Positions 16,588-25,923 of a stretch of DNA of 64,000 bases are shown here, in pieces (position 1 is the first letter of the stretch; each line of letters opens with the position of its first letter). The stretch is from assembly GCA_029261965.1 (NCBI GenBank), contig JAJDAH010000105.1:45293-109292 (forward strand), read 5' to 3'. The notes below the pieces were generated by a model that saw nothing but the letters and a program-made list of their open reading frames with translations, had not been told where the DNA came from and ran no database searches. Both the position numbers and the translations under genes were made by a program. The DNA is from Polyangiaceae bacterium (GTDB taxonomy: Bacteria; Myxococcota_A; Polyangia; Polyangiales; Polyangiaceae).

Positions 16588-17523
16588 GTGAGCGCACCAC
16601 GGATCGTCAGTCTCCTGGCTTCGGCGACCGAAATGGTGTGCGCGCTCGGGATGCGAGACGCGTTGGTTGGAGTATCCCACGAATGCGACTATCCCGCGGA
16701 GGTTCGCGGGCTGCCGGTGATGACAAAAACGGCGCTCCGCAACCTTCCGCGGAGCGGCGACATCGATCGGGACGTGCGCACGCTGGTGCGGGAGGTCCTG
16801 GCCGTCTACGAGCTCGAGCTCGACCGGTTGCGCGATGCCGCCCCGGACGTGATCGTGACTCAGGACCTGTGCGATGTCTGTGCCGTTTCGTACGAGGACG
16901 TGTGCTCGGCGGTCCGCAAGCTCGCCAACCCCGCTTTGGAAGTCGTGAATCTTCACCCGAAGAAGCTCGGAGACATATGGAGCGATCTCACTCGAGTTGC
17001 CATAGCGCTCGACGCCGAGAAGCAGGCCCAAGAACTGTTGGCCCAGGCGACAGCGCGAATCGACGAGGTGAAACGGCGAGCTGCTGAGCTCGACGAACGG
17101 CCACGGGTCCTGACCATCGAATGGCTCGACCCCGTGATGGTCGGCGGCACCTGGATGCCCGAGCTCGTGGACATCGCGGGCGGAGACGCCCTCGTGACCT
17201 CACCAGGGGCTCATGCACCCACATTGGGCATCGCTGAGCTTCGTGAGCTGCGCCCCGAGGTCGTCCTCGTGAAACCGTGTGGCTTCACGCTCGCCAGAAC
17301 GGCGGAGGAGAGCGAGCTGCTTCGGGACCTTCTCGGCGGGCTCGAGTGGCCGGCGGTCGACGCGGGGCGGGTGTACGTCGCCGACGGCAACGCGTTCTTC
17401 AACCGCCCCGGGCCACGCATCGTCGACTCGCTCGAAATCCTTGCAGCGTGTATTCACCCCGCGGTTTTCGGCGATCTCGCTACTGCGCACGCCGGCAGCT
17501 TCGAGCGCTTTGCACTCGGCTGA
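16588..17523 (+). CDS. Cobalamin-binding BtuF-like protein
   Basis: This 311-residue protein has the TroA/BtuF fold of metal- or corrinoid-binding proteins. The opening RIVSLLASATEMVCALG, the HECDYP segment and VTQDLCDVCAVS are typical of cobalamin-binding members. There is no signal peptide: the GTG start leads directly into the first strand. The mature-like form would be cytosolic unless exported some other way. No BtuC/D permease genes are nearby. It could alternatively bind another ligand. Confidence 0.82.
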   Translation: MSAPRIVSLLASATEMVCALGMRDALVGVSHECDYPAEVRGLPVMTKTALRNLPRSGDIDRDVRTLVREVLAVYELELDRLRDAAPDVIVTQDLCDVCAVSYEDVCSAVRKLANPALEVVNLHPKKLGDIWSDLTRVAIALDAEKQAQELLAQATARIDEVKRRAAELDERPRVLTIEWLDPVMVGGTWMPELVDIAGGDALVTSPGAHAPTLGIAELRELRPEVVLVKPCGFTLARTAEESELLRDLLGGLEWPAVDAGRVYVADGNAFFNRPGPRIVDSLEILAACIHPAVFGDLATAHAGSFERFALG

Positions 17524-17569
17524 GCGTCAGCGGCTCGTTCACCGCCCGACCTCCTCGAGTGTTGCCGAG

Positions 17570-18406
17570 CTACCGCTGAGTCCAGAACGGAATCATGCAA
17601 TCGAGCTCGGCGATCGTTTCCTCCTCGCCGGGGAGAATTTCGACCAGTGATGGCCGGACCAGATCGGGCCCGAACTCGTCGATGAGGAACTGAACCTCTG
17701 GGATGTCTTCGGCGCGCGCCCAGGTGTAGACGCCGCCAGGCTCGGCGAAGAAGACGACCTCGGTGAACTCTTCGAAGTTCCCTTTGAGCTCGTAGAAGCG
17801 CGCGTTGAGGTTGGGGGCGAACGTGCGAACGGCGATCGTCGCGTCGACTTTTCCGCGGATACTGAGGTACAGCCCGAAGAATCCTTGCCGCGGCAGGAGG
17901 TGAAAGACGTCGGTCTGGAACATCGGGATGGGCTTTTCGTTCAAGCCGCGGTCCATCCCGTAAAGCGCTGGGCCCTTGCCGTCGCATACCGACGCGCACT
18001 CGCGGCAACCGCAGGAGCACCAAATCGGAGGATCCGGTGTCGGGAAAACGTCGAGCTTGCCGCAAGTGGGCACGGCGTCCGGCCGTATCGCCTGCGCCAC
18101 TTCGGCTCGAACGGCTCCCGGACAGTCGCCCATTGGGAAACAAGGCACGTCGGTGTCGGGACATTCGCGCTCGACGCCCTCACAGCCGGAAGTCGTGCTG
18201 GTCCCACAAGATTGTCGCACTGCGCAAGTCTTCGCCGGAAAAACACCACACTCGAATTGGATGGCGGCCGCATCGACGAAACCGCACTCGAGAATCTGTT
18301 GCGCGGCTCGAGGCGGGCAAATGAGGGGGGCTGGAGGATCGTCGACACACCCGAGTATCGCTCCCGCGGACACCGTCATCACGATCGCGCTCGCTCGGCG
18401 TCCCAT
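17570..18406 (-). CDS. Hypothetical Cys-rich lipoprotein
   Basis: This 278-residue protein has the signal MGRRASAIVMTVSAGAILGC (lipidated Cys 20). The first 120 residues of the mature protein hold more than a dozen Cys (including WCSCGCREC), and the C-terminal half is a beta-rich, Cys-poor domain. No family is recognised. It is divergent from the Ser/Thr kinase gene and tail-to-tail with the cobalamin-binding gene. Confidence 0.8.
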   Translation of the reverse strand: MGRRASAIVMTVSAGAILGCVDDPPAPLICPPRAAQQILECGFVDAAAIQFECGVFPAKTCAVRQSCGTSTTSGCEGVERECPDTDVPCFPMGDCPGAVRAEVAQAIRPDAVPTCGKLDVFPTPDPPIWCSCGCRECASVCDGKGPALYGMDRGLNEKPIPMFQTDVFHLLPRQGFFGLYLSIRGKVDATIAVRTFAPNLNARFYELKGNFEEFTEVVFFAEPGGVYTWARAEDIPEVQFLIDEFGPDLVRPSLVEILPGEEETIAELDCMIPFWTQR

Positions 18407-18493
18407 GCCCCTCGACTGATATCACGGGTGGCCTTGGCCCGGGGGTCGCGGCGCCGGTGAGAACGACGGACCACGGTGCTATCATCGAGGTGC

Positions 18494-20050
18494 GTGACCG
18501 GACCTCAAACAAAAACCGCGCCCGTCGCGGGCAGGGCTTTGTCCGAGCGGACACCGGCGTCCGAGGCGGACGAAGAGGCCCACTTCACCACCGGGACGCG
18601 CCTCGGCCGCTACGAAGTGCTCTTCCCCCTGGCCAGCGGTGGCATGGGCACCGTGTACGCGGGCCGACTCATCGGCGCGCACGGATTCGATCGGCTGGTG
18701 GCCATCAAGGCGATGCGGCGGAACGTCGCCGATCGTTCGCATGTCGAGGCGTTTTTCGACGAAGCTCGATTGACGGCGCGGATTTCTCATCCCAACGTCG
18801 TCGAGACCCATGAGCTTGGGGAGCACCAGGGTGCGCCGTTCATCGTCATGCAGCTGATCCAGGGCACGAGCCTGGCGAAGCTGCTCGACAAGCTGTCCGA
18901 TGATGGGGAATTGCTACCGATCGAGCTGGGGATGTGGATTACGGCCCAGACCGCGCTCGGCCTGCACTCGGCGCACGAGCTCACGTCCACCGAGGGTGCG
19001 GCACTTCACGTCGTGCACCGCGATGTCTCTCCCCACAACATTCTCTTGTCCTACGATGGCAGGGTCTACGTCGCCGATTTCGGCGTGGCCAAGCTCACGG
19101 CGAACGAGGGGGTGACCGCTAGCGGAGTCATCAAAGGGAAGTTCGGCTACATGTCTCCGGAGCAGGCCGAAGCCAAAGACGTCGACCGCCGCACCGACAT
19201 TTTTGCACTCGGTATCGTGCTTCACGAAGCGCTGACCGGAGCGAAGCTCTTTTCGACCGACACCCCCGCCGCGACGGTCCTGCGTGTGGTGCGAGACGAA
19301 GCGCCCGACGTCCGAGACGCCCGCGCCGAGGTGCCGGACGATGTGGCGGCAATCGCCGCTCGGTGTCTCGAGAAAGATCCAGATAAGCGTTTCGACACCG
19401 CTGCCGAGGTTGCAGAAGCCCTTCGTCGAGTGGGCCGGGCGCATGGTCTCGTCGGCGACGAGCAGGAGCTTTCGAGGATTCTTTCGAAGGCATTTTCGGG
19501 GGACCGGGACGGTCTTCGTGAGCGGATCCGCGGCGCGTCGAGCCCGAGCCACGAACGACCTTCGATTCCCGACGACGAACGCACGCTCAGCGACACCGCG
19601 GAAGTCGAATCCACCGAGGCCGCAGCGATTTTGCCGGCCCCCGAAAAGCGGACCAGCTCCCGGCTCGCGCTGGCGGCGGTGCTGGCCGGCGTGACGGCGG
19701 TAATACTCGTCGTTGCACTGCGGCCACCGGCGCCGTCGAGCGACAAAGACGAGGTGCGAGACGATCCGGTCGCCCAGTCGGCGAGTCACTCGGCCGACGG
19801 AGTCGAGCCGGCCTCCACGACCGCAGCCGCGCCGACGCAGGCCCCACCGCGGGACGGACCGGATGCAGGCATGGCCGGCGAGACGTCGAGTGCGCCAAGC
19901 GCGTCTCCAGCGGTGGCGCCTGGTCCGTCCCCGATTCGACCGAAAGCACCCGCCGCTCCGGTCCGGTCGTTGCAACCTCCCGCGAGCCCGTCACCCAAAA
20001 AACCGTCGAGCGACACGGCTGGCAAACCGTTCACGGACCTCGGTCTGTAG
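18494..20050 (+). CDS. Membrane Ser/Thr protein kinase
   Basis: This protein of about 518 residues is a Hanks-type kinase with an N-terminal catalytic domain (about 38-310). It has the Gly loop LASGGMGTVY, Lys 72 in VAIKAM, the catalytic HRDVSPHN (175-182), DFG (195-197) and an APE-equivalent MSPEQA. One transmembrane helix is near 392-411 (LALAAVLAGVTAVILVVAL), followed by a Pro/Ala/Ser-rich tail outside. No PASTA or other sensor domain is visible. GTG 18494 is favoured because TATCAT lies 8 bases upstream; GTG 18476 in the same frame would add six residues. Confidence 0.9.
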   Translation: MTGPQTKTAPVAGRALSERTPASEADEEAHFTTGTRLGRYEVLFPLASGGMGTVYAGRLIGAHGFDRLVAIKAMRRNVADRSHVEAFFDEARLTARISHPNVVETHELGEHQGAPFIVMQLIQGTSLAKLLDKLSDDGELLPIELGMWITAQTALGLHSAHELTSTEGAALHVVHRDVSPHNILLSYDGRVYVADFGVAKLTANEGVTASGVIKGKFGYMSPEQAEAKDVDRRTDIFALGIVLHEALTGAKLFSTDTPAATVLRVVRDEAPDVRDARAEVPDDVAAIAARCLEKDPDKRFDTAAEVAEALRRVGRAHGLVGDEQELSRILSKAFSGDRDGLRERIRGASSPSHERPSIPDDERTLSDTAEVESTEAAAILPAPEKRTSSRLALAAVLAGVTAVILVVALRPPAPSSDKDEVRDDPVAQSASHSADGVEPASTTAAAPTQAPPRDGPDAGMAGETSSAPSASPAVAPGPSPIRPKAPAAPVRSLQPPASPSPKKPSSDTAGKPFTDLGL

Positions 20051-20096
20051 GCTTCCGCGCCTCTGCAGGGCCGAGAGCGCGGGTCACCCAATCCCG

Positions 20097-21134
20097 TTAG
20101 AAACGGCCGAACGCGCTCACGCCCGTCGGGGACAAGCCCAACGACAGTCGATCCCCAGTGGTATCGGCGCCGTTCGCCCGAATGAAGTGCACGACGACGA
20201 CCGACGTCGTGGCGGCAGCGAGCCCGACGGGCAAGGAGTATGAAATTCGATAGGCGCGTTTTGCCTTGTCGACGTCGTCGATGCCGTCGGCGTATCGAGA
20301 GTGACCGGGAGAAAGTCGGAGAGCGGCTCGGCGTTCGTTCGCCGCGTTCAAGCCGAGGGCCAGCGGGAGCGCGAACGAAGCTAAGGTGGCCCCTCCGAGA
20401 CTGGCGACCCAAGTGGTTGGAAATTCCGCCGGCGTGGGAGATCCGCCGGGCGGTGCCGGCGGGGTCTCGGGCGCGGGAGGCGGCCGAGGCTCGGGAGCGA
20501 CCTGTGGTGGCGGTGGTGACGTCTCGGGTGGGACACCGGTTGGCGGAGCGACGGTGACGATTTCGATCTTGCCGCCGGCTTCGAGCTCCACCGCGCGTCG
20601 CTCGGCATGGTCGGTGCCGTAGTAGAGTTCGATGACGTGGGTGCCAGGCAAGAGGTACAAGGTGAACCCCGCGGAGCGTGGCTCGCTCTGACCGATGCGC
20701 ACGAGCACGACCGAGTCGTCGCCGGGAGCGCGAATCGTTAGTGCGCCGTGCTTGGCCTTCAACTCGTCGGCGCGACGGAGCGCATCGGTGCGCCGGGCCT
20801 CGTTTTCCGTCCCTTCGCTCGCGAAGGCGCTGTAGCTCTCGACCGCGCGAGTGGGGTTGCCCAGCCGCTCGTAGGCGAGGCCGAGGTTGTACAGAACGCG
20901 ACGGCCGCGAGTCTTGCCTAGCGTTTCGACGAGGCGCTCCCAGATTCGCACTGCCTCGTCGTAGGCGCCTGCGTCAAACCTCTCGAGACCCTTTCGAAAA
21001 ACCTCGTTCAGGTCGACGACGGGCTCCGGGGCCTCCGCGGGCGGGTCGGGTTCTTCGGTGGGCTGGGCCATTGCCACGGATGACCCCGTGGCCAGCGCCA
21101 TCGCGAGCGCAAGAGTGGGCCTACTCCTCGCCAT
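20097..21134 (-). CDS. Exported TPR/PEGA-like protein
   Basis: This 345-residue protein has the signal [23 protein letters not shown], cleaved before QPTEEP. TPR-like helices follow (about 45-130; GLERFDAGAYDEAVRIWERL, LYNLGLAYERLG), then a short beta domain resembling PEGA (LYLLPGTHVIELYYG). A Pro-rich segment and two hydrophobic helices near the C-terminus complete it. Its start codon lies inside the end of the upstream sigma54 regulator gene (14-base overlap), so the two are translationally coupled. Confidence 0.82.
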   Translation of the reverse strand: MARSRPTLALAMALATGSSVAMAQPTEEPDPPAEAPEPVVDLNEVFRKGLERFDAGAYDEAVRIWERLVETLGKTRGRRVLYNLGLAYERLGNPTRAVESYSAFASEGTENEARRTDALRRADELKAKHGALTIRAPGDDSVVLVRIGQSEPRSAGFTLYLLPGTHVIELYYGTDHAERRAVELEAGGKIEIVTVAPPTGVPPETSPPPPQVAPEPRPPPAPETPPAPPGGSPTPAEFPTTWVASLGGATLASFALPLALGLNAANERRAALRLSPGHSRYADGIDDVDKAKRAYRISYSLPVGLAAATTSVVVVHFIRANGADTTGDRLSLGLSPTGVSAFGRF

Positions 21135-22470
21135 CCTGGATCTGTTGGAGCATGCGGTAGAGGCTCGCTTTGGGAATGCCCAACAGCTCGGCCGCCCGCG
21201 GAACCGAGCCACCGGCCCGTTCGACTACTCGAGGGAGGAGCGCGCGGTGAAACGCGTCGACGAGACGGCGCTTGGCTTCGTGGTACGGCTGGCGCTCGAG
21301 CGCGAGAAAGTCGAACTTCGATGTGCTCGATCCATCGCCGCCGTGGTGCGAAAACAACAGCTCGGGGTCGGCTCGGTTGAACGTGGCGAATCGTTCCACG
21401 ACGTTTCTGAGCTCTCGAACGTTCCCCGGCCAATCGTAGGTCGCCAGCAGACGGACGACGTCGGCAGGTAGCTTCGCGTCGTCGTCTCCCGTAGCGCGCC
21501 GGAGAAACATTTCGGCGAGGGGCGCGACGTCATCCGAGCGCTCGGCCAAGGACGGTACCGTCACTTGCACGACCGCGAGGCGATAGAAGAGGTCTGAACG
21601 AAAATCGCCACGACGCACGGCTTCCTTCAGCCGGCGATTCGTCGCCGCGACGATGCGAACGTTCACATCGACACTTCTGGCCCCGCCCACCCGCCGAAAC
21701 GATTGATTCTCGAGGGCGCGAAGGAGCTTCGGCTGCACCTCGAGCGGGAGCTCGCCGACCTCGTCCAGAAACAGCGTGCCTCCGTTGGCCTGCTCGAGTG
21801 CGCCGGGCCTTGTCTGGTCCGCACCAGTGAACGCGCCCTTTTCGTGGCCGAGCAATTCGCTTTCGAACAGACTCGGCGGAGTCGCCGCGCAGTCGAGAAC
21901 GACGAAGGGGGCGTCGGCACGCAGGCTCTCGGTGTGCACTGCGGTGGCCAATACGTCCTTGCCGACTCCGCTGTCCCCTTCGAGCAAGACCGTGGCATCT
22001 GTTTTTGCTGCCTGCTCGAGCAGCTCGAATACGTGGCGCAGGGACTCGCTATGCGCGATCGCCGCGCCGAAGCTCGTGCGCGGGGAGAAGCTCACCTCGA
22101 GCGGTTTGGTTTTCAGGCGAACCGTGAGCGTCGTCGAGCCGAGAATCAACGACGTGTCTTCGGTCACGCTGATTTCGCGGATTCGTGCGCCGCCCAAGAA
22201 CGTTCCGTTCTTGCTCCCGAGATCGACGATTCGCACGCCCTCCCGCTCGGAATGAAAGCCGACGTGTCGTCGGGAGACGAGGTCGTCGACGATGGTGAGA
22301 TCGCAGCTCGTCCCGGTTCCCGCGATGATGCCCGCCGGCCCCACCGAGACGCTGAGCCCAGCATCCCGCCCGGTCGACACTTCCACGCTCGCCCCGGCGA
22401 GGCTGATGCGATGGATCTCCTTGAGCGACGCCTGGCGGGTCGACTGGTCGGCGGGGGGCGACTTGCCCAT
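21121..22470 (-). CDS. FHA-domain sigma54 enhancer-binding regulator
   Basis: This 449-residue transcription activator has an N-terminal FHA domain (about 43-120; SRRH 66-69, GSKNGT 85-90) that binds phosphothreonine, so a Ser/Thr kinase is the likely input. The AAA+ domain has Walker A GDSGVGKD (165-172), the sigma54-contact loop GAFTGAD (212-218) and the Walker B region LFLDEVGE. A Fis-type HTH closes the protein ([16 protein letters not shown]). The start at 22470 was chosen because the longer frame has no family match. Its targets may include the sigma54 promoter at 23677. Confidence 0.93.
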   Translation of the reverse strand: MGKSPPADQSTRQASLKEIHRISLAGASVEVSTGRDAGLSVSVGPAGIIAGTGTSCDLTIVDDLVSRRHVGFHSEREGVRIVDLGSKNGTFLGGARIREISVTEDTSLILGSTTLTVRLKTKPLEVSFSPRTSFGAAIAHSESLRHVFELLEQAAKTDATVLLEGDSGVGKDVLATAVHTESLRADAPFVVLDCAATPPSLFESELLGHEKGAFTGADQTRPGALEQANGGTLFLDEVGELPLEVQPKLLRALENQSFRRVGGARSVDVNVRIVAATNRRLKEAVRRGDFRSDLFYRLAVVQVTVPSLAERSDDVAPLAEMFLRRATGDDDAKLPADVVRLLATYDWPGNVRELRNVVERFATFNRADPELLFSHHGGDGSSTSKFDFLALERQPYHEAKRRLVDAFHRALLPRVVERAGGSVPRAAELLGIPKASLYRMLQQIQDGEE

Positions 22471-22516
22471 GCCCCGGTCTATCACGCCAGGGTCGTTCTT
22501 GAACGGTCGTGCTCCG

Positions 22517-23356
22517 TCAGTTGCAGGGTTCGAGCAGCGGTTGCGCTTGAAACACACGCCCACCGGCGAGCAGATCCACGCGCCCATCGGCGGGCGTGGT
22601 GAACAGGTAGGTCAGCGAGACCGGTTCGCGGTCTTCCAAGCCGAGCTCGATGGACCCGCCGCGCGGGGTGCACTCTCCCGAGGCGAGAACGAGTCCACTC
22701 GTCGATGAGCGGCCCGAAAATGCCGGAGACGAAAGTCTCACTCCGCCCCGAATGCTGGCGCCGCCCTCGAACAAACTGACGACGAGCTCGTTTAGACCGA
22801 TGTCGACGATCTGGCCGTTCCTCTCGAACGAGACGTCACCGGATAGTGCCGACCCGTCGCCTGTGGGGGTCAGCGTCAGATTTCCGTCGAGCGCGACATC
22901 GTCCACGCGGATCCCGTCGAGCTCCAGATCGAAGCCCGGGGGCTCGAGCTTCAGGCGGAGTACCATTCTTCCGTTGACGACGAGTCCCGGCTGCTCGAAG
23001 TCGCACTCCTGAAACTCGACTTCTGAAAGCAGATCCTCGCTACTCCAGCTGAACGACGCGCACGGGCCCGTCGAGTCGGAGATCGCAAGAAGAATGACGC
23101 CGAGCTCCGGGGACATACCCTGCACGTTCGCCAGTTGCGACATCACGTTTTCGTCGCCGGCGACGAATGGCTCGAACAGAGCGACCGCGGATGCTGCCGC
23201 GAGGCTCACGGACTGGGCGGCGAATACTTCGTCTTCGACAACGGGCGGCTCGGCCTCAGTCGTCGTCGTTCCGCCGCACGCGAGCACGGACCCCGAGAAG
23301 GCGGCGACGATGACCGCTCTCTCGACCCGGGTGTAGATGAATTTTTCGAGCCCCAC
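22517..23356 (-). CDS. Hypothetical lipoprotein
   Basis: This 279-residue protein starts at GTG 23356. The signal ends SVLAC (lipidated Cys 27), followed by a Thr/Glu-rich segment. The mature protein has predicted beta-strands (LRLKLEPPGFDLELDGIRVDD, GGVRLSSPAF) and four Cys. No family is recognised. TAGTCT lies 6 bases before the GTG with no Shine-Dalgarno, which predicts a leaderless mRNA. It is 46 bases upstream of the FHA-sigma54 gene on the same strand and may be co-transcribed with it. Confidence 0.8.
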   Translation of the reverse strand: MGLEKFIYTRVERAVIVAAFSGSVLACGGTTTTEAEPPVVEDEVFAAQSVSLAAASAVALFEPFVAGDENVMSQLANVQGMSPELGVILLAISDSTGPCASFSWSSEDLLSEVEFQECDFEQPGLVVNGRMVLRLKLEPPGFDLELDGIRVDDVALDGNLTLTPTGDGSALSGDVSFERNGQIVDIGLNELVVSLFEGGASIRGGVRLSSPAFSGRSSTSGLVLASGECTPRGGSIELGLEDREPVSLTYLFTTPADGRVDLLAGGRVFQAQPLLEPCN

Positions 23357-23592
23357 GGTTGCAGACTACACGGTGATGCCGTGGTCGGCGTGCGAGGCCG
23401 AGGAGCGGTCCGGGGTCAGGAGCCCGAACTTGTGGCGCAAGGTTTTCGGAGTCTGGGTAGGCATGGGGCTCAGGGTTCGCCAGGGCGCTGGCGAGAATCC
23501 ACCTGCGGCTGACACGCCCTTTGCAAGTCGTGGGCCGCGTCAACTGCCACTGAATGCCGCCGTTTGCGGGCGCTCAGAAGTTGCGTTCAAGC

Positions 23593-23620
23593 GACTCCGT
23601 CGCCTGAAGGCGACATAGTC
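23593..23620. promoter_or_regulatory. Hairpin/palindrome, candidate upstream activator site
   Basis: GACT-CC-GTCGCC-TGAA-GGCGAC-AT-AGTC forms nested inverted repeats (6-bp inner and 4-bp outer arms). Its centre is about 97 bases before the predicted sigma54 start site, the usual distance for an enhancer-binding site. The rest of the 23357-23676 stretch holds no credible gene. Confidence 0.4.
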
Positions 23621-23676
23621 AATCGTCTCATCGGGACGAACGGGGCATATTCACGAAATTTTCACGCGCGCTGGAC

Positions 23677-23691
23677 TGGCACGCACCTTGC
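23677..23691 (+). promoter_or_regulatory. Sigma54 promoter (-24/-12)
   Basis: TGGCAC-GCACC-TTGC matches the sigma54 consensus TGGCACR-N4-TTGCW at every conserved position except the final W (G here), with correct spacing. The predicted start is near 23703, six bases before the TetR gene's ATG, leaving almost no leader. The FHA-sigma54 activator gene 1.2 kb away is the obvious candidate partner. Confidence 0.75.
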
Positions 23692-23708
23692 GACGGAGCG
23701 GTCTTGCC

Positions 23709-24431
23709 ATGAGTGAAGCCGCCCCCCTCTACGTCGAAACGCACGCTGTCTCATCCGAGCTTCCGACGGTGCCATTCGCGCCGACCGAGCTCGATGCACC
23801 CGAATCCCGGCCGCGAGCCAAGTCCACGCCGCCCGCCGGTCGCCCAATCCCGCGAGTCAAGCAAAGGCAAGCGCGACGATTGAAAATCATCGAGGGCGCG
23901 GCCCCGGTGCTCGCTCGGCACGGGCAGCGAGCCAGCGTCTCTCAGGTCATGGCTTCTGCGGGCGTCAGCCGAAGCACGTTCTACCGATACTTCAGCAACA
24001 TCGACGATGTCCTCCTCGCTGTGCGCGCCCACGCAGCAAACCTCTTCGCGACCGCCGTCGAAGACGCGGCGAGTCGCGGGTCGAGCGTGCCGCGTCGTCT
24101 GCGCGCCGTCATCGACGCATACATCGGCGCCGTCACTGCCAATGCTGACTTTGCGCGAGTGCTGTACCGCGAGCCGAGCCAGGGTGGGTCCACCACGGAG
24201 TCGTCGCGCGAGGTCATGACCGGAAGGTTCGTGCGGCTGCTACAGGTCAACTTGCACGAAGCGACCGCGGCCGGTCTCGCCGTGGCGAGTCCCGACGCCG
24301 TGATGCTCCGAGCGATCGTGTACGGCATCGAGGGCGTGGCCCTCGAGCACCTCGAGAAGAATCGGGAGTCGAGGCTGGCGTCAGCCGCTCCGACGCTGTT
24401 CGAGCTCGTGAGTCGCACGCTCCGAGCGTGA
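23709..24431 (+). CDS. TetR-family regulator
   Basis: This 240-residue repressor has an N-terminal 55-residue extension that is Pro/Ala-rich and probably disordered. The HTH follows (RLKIIEGAAPVLARHGQRASVSQVMASAGVSRSTFYRYFSNIDDVLLAV, about 60-108). The remainder is the helical ligand-binding domain. ATG 23709 was chosen because the earlier TTG at 23688 is inside the sigma54 -12 element. It would be transcribed by sigma54 RNA polymerase, which is unusual for a TetR gene. Its 3' end overlaps the convergent membrane-protein gene by 51 bp. Confidence 0.88.
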   Translation: MSEAAPLYVETHAVSSELPTVPFAPTELDAPESRPRAKSTPPAGRPIPRVKQRQARRLKIIEGAAPVLARHGQRASVSQVMASAGVSRSTFYRYFSNIDDVLLAVRAHAANLFATAVEDAASRGSSVPRRLRAVIDAYIGAVTANADFARVLYREPSQGGSTTESSREVMTGRFVRLLQVNLHEATAAGLAVASPDAVMLRAIVYGIEGVALEHLEKNRESRLASAAPTLFELVSRTLRA

Positions 24432-25118
24432 TGCGCTCATCCAGAGCGCGAAAACGCTCGCAGCGCCATCGCACACGCCGATGAGCCCTCCGAGCATGCC
24501 CCCGAGAACGCCGAGACCGTAGTCGCTAGCGAGCGCGCGCATGGCGCTCAAATCGAGTGCGGCGACGTCGGGCACGAGCAGGATCACCGGCAGCAGCAAC
24601 GCCGCTCCGGCGACGAGGGAGGTCGCCGCGCAACCGACGGCTCTCCCCCACCCCACGCTCCGGTCGGCGATTCGGAGCCGCGCGGCAGCCGTCAGGAGCG
24701 CTCCGGCGACGATGGCGCACAGGATTGATGGCCCACCCATGTAGGGCAGGTGGAGCGAGCCGAACTTCCAGGCGCCGAACCCTCCGATGAGGCAGCCGGC
24801 GAATGCACCGGCGAGCATGCCGACAGCCAACCGCCTTGCCCATCCGGACCGCGTGCTCGGCGTGCTGCCGAGCGACGTTGCGGCCGAATGCGCGGCTCCG
24901 GCGCCGATGATGAAAACCACGACGCTCCAAGCCCAGCCTACGAGCTCGCTGCGGTCGAGGTGTGCCAACTTGGGCGCGTAGAGGGCACCGACGAGCATCG
25001 TCGTGATGCTCGCGGCTGCCGCGCCAGCGACGGCAGCGCGAAGAACTCGTGACTCGTCGCCTGGTCCGGCGGGCCGCTCGAAGCAGAGGGTTTCGGCAGT
25101 CGGTTCGGCTAGTGGCAC
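24381..25118 (-). CDS. Hypothetical multipass membrane protein
   Basis: This 245-residue protein has about six Ala/Gly-rich transmembrane segments between residues 25 and 230. No family is recognised. It lies last in the minus-strand run that follows the cupin gene (45-base gap), so it may belong to the end of the heptose operon. Its last 51 bases overlap the TetR gene tail to tail. Confidence 0.7.
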   Translation of the reverse strand: MPLAEPTAETLCFERPAGPGDESRVLRAAVAGAAAASITTMLVGALYAPKLAHLDRSELVGWAWSVVVFIIGAGAAHSAATSLGSTPSTRSGWARRLAVGMLAGAFAGCLIGGFGAWKFGSLHLPYMGGPSILCAIVAGALLTAAARLRIADRSVGWGRAVGCAATSLVAGAALLLPVILLVPDVAALDLSAMRALASDYGLGVLGGMLGGLIGVCDGAASVFALWMSASRSERATHELEQRRSG

Positions 25119-25163
25119 AGACGGCTCCGAGCTCGACTACGCGCGGGTAGGCCAATTTCTTCC

Positions 25164-25919
25164 TCAGAGTCGCCCTTGTGGGTCGTACCGGACCGCCGGG
25201 CTGCCGGACGGATAGAACACCCCCAGGAGCCGAAGCTCTCCGTCGCCGGTGTTCTCCACGCAGTGCACTTGTTTTCGGGGGAGGAAGATGCACGAGCCCG
25301 CGGCGATGTCCGTGTGCGTCTGGCCGGCCCACATCCTCCCGCGGCCCGCCAGCACGAGAAGAACTTCTTCGTAGTGGTGAAAATGGTCGGGCGCGCGACC
25401 TGGGGGGATCCCACCCACGAACTGCGTCACCTCCGTGCTGCCGACGCCCTGGTCGAGCAGGACTCGGTACCACCGGTCGGCGGTCTGCTCGGGTTGGCGA
25501 TCCTGCAGGCGCACGACTGGCGCAGGGCCTGCGACTTCGGCCTCGCTCGGCGTTTCGGCGAGGCGAAAGGGGGTTTCGGGGTCCGGACACTGCGAGCTGG
25601 CGACCCTAATCGTGCCGACGCTGTCGGCGCCAAGCGTGGTCCCGGCCTTCACATAGACCGCGCTGCCGGGCTCGACATCGACAGCTCGACCATCGAGAAG
25701 CAGCTGTCCGGTGCCGTCGAGCACGTAGAGCACATCGTCGCAGTCGACGGGCTCGAGGGCTGCTGTCTTTCCGGGTCCAAAGGTCAATACGCGAAGGGAG
25801 ATCGCCTCAGCGCCCGTCGCGCGTCCGAAAACACGGCGGACTTCTATCCCAGCCCATCCCCCGCTTGTCTCGTCTCCGGGGGTGCTCACCCGGCAGCCAC
25901 CCTCCAAGCGCACGGCCAT
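25164..25919 (-). CDS. Bicupin protein
   Basis: This 251-residue protein contains two cupin domains. The first (about 35-110) has GTGQLLLDGRAVDVEPGSAVYV; the second (about 150-245) has the metal-binding pattern HFHHYEEVLLVLAGRGRMW...PRKQVHCVEN, with the usual His, His, Glu and His ligands. The first domain lacks most His ligands and is probably structural. The role may be sugar isomerisation, epimerisation or sensing; context in the glycan operon favours sugar chemistry. It lies 4 bases downstream of the GT2 gene. Confidence 0.8.
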   Translation of the reverse strand: MAVRLEGGCRVSTPGDETSGGWAGIEVRRVFGRATGAEAISLRVLTFGPGKTAALEPVDCDDVLYVLDGTGQLLLDGRAVDVEPGSAVYVKAGTTLGADSVGTIRVASSQCPDPETPFRLAETPSEAEVAGPAPVVRLQDRQPEQTADRWYRVLLDQGVGSTEVTQFVGGIPPGRAPDHFHHYEEVLLVLAGRGRMWAGQTHTDIAAGSCIFLPRKQVHCVENTGDGELRLLGVFYPSGSPAVRYDPQGRL

Positions 25920-25923
25920 GGTT

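Noticed and set aside
23337..23618. Small frames in the 23.4-23.7 kb gap
   Set aside because: No ribosome site and no similarity that I recognise; they cross the palindrome near the sigma54 promoter.
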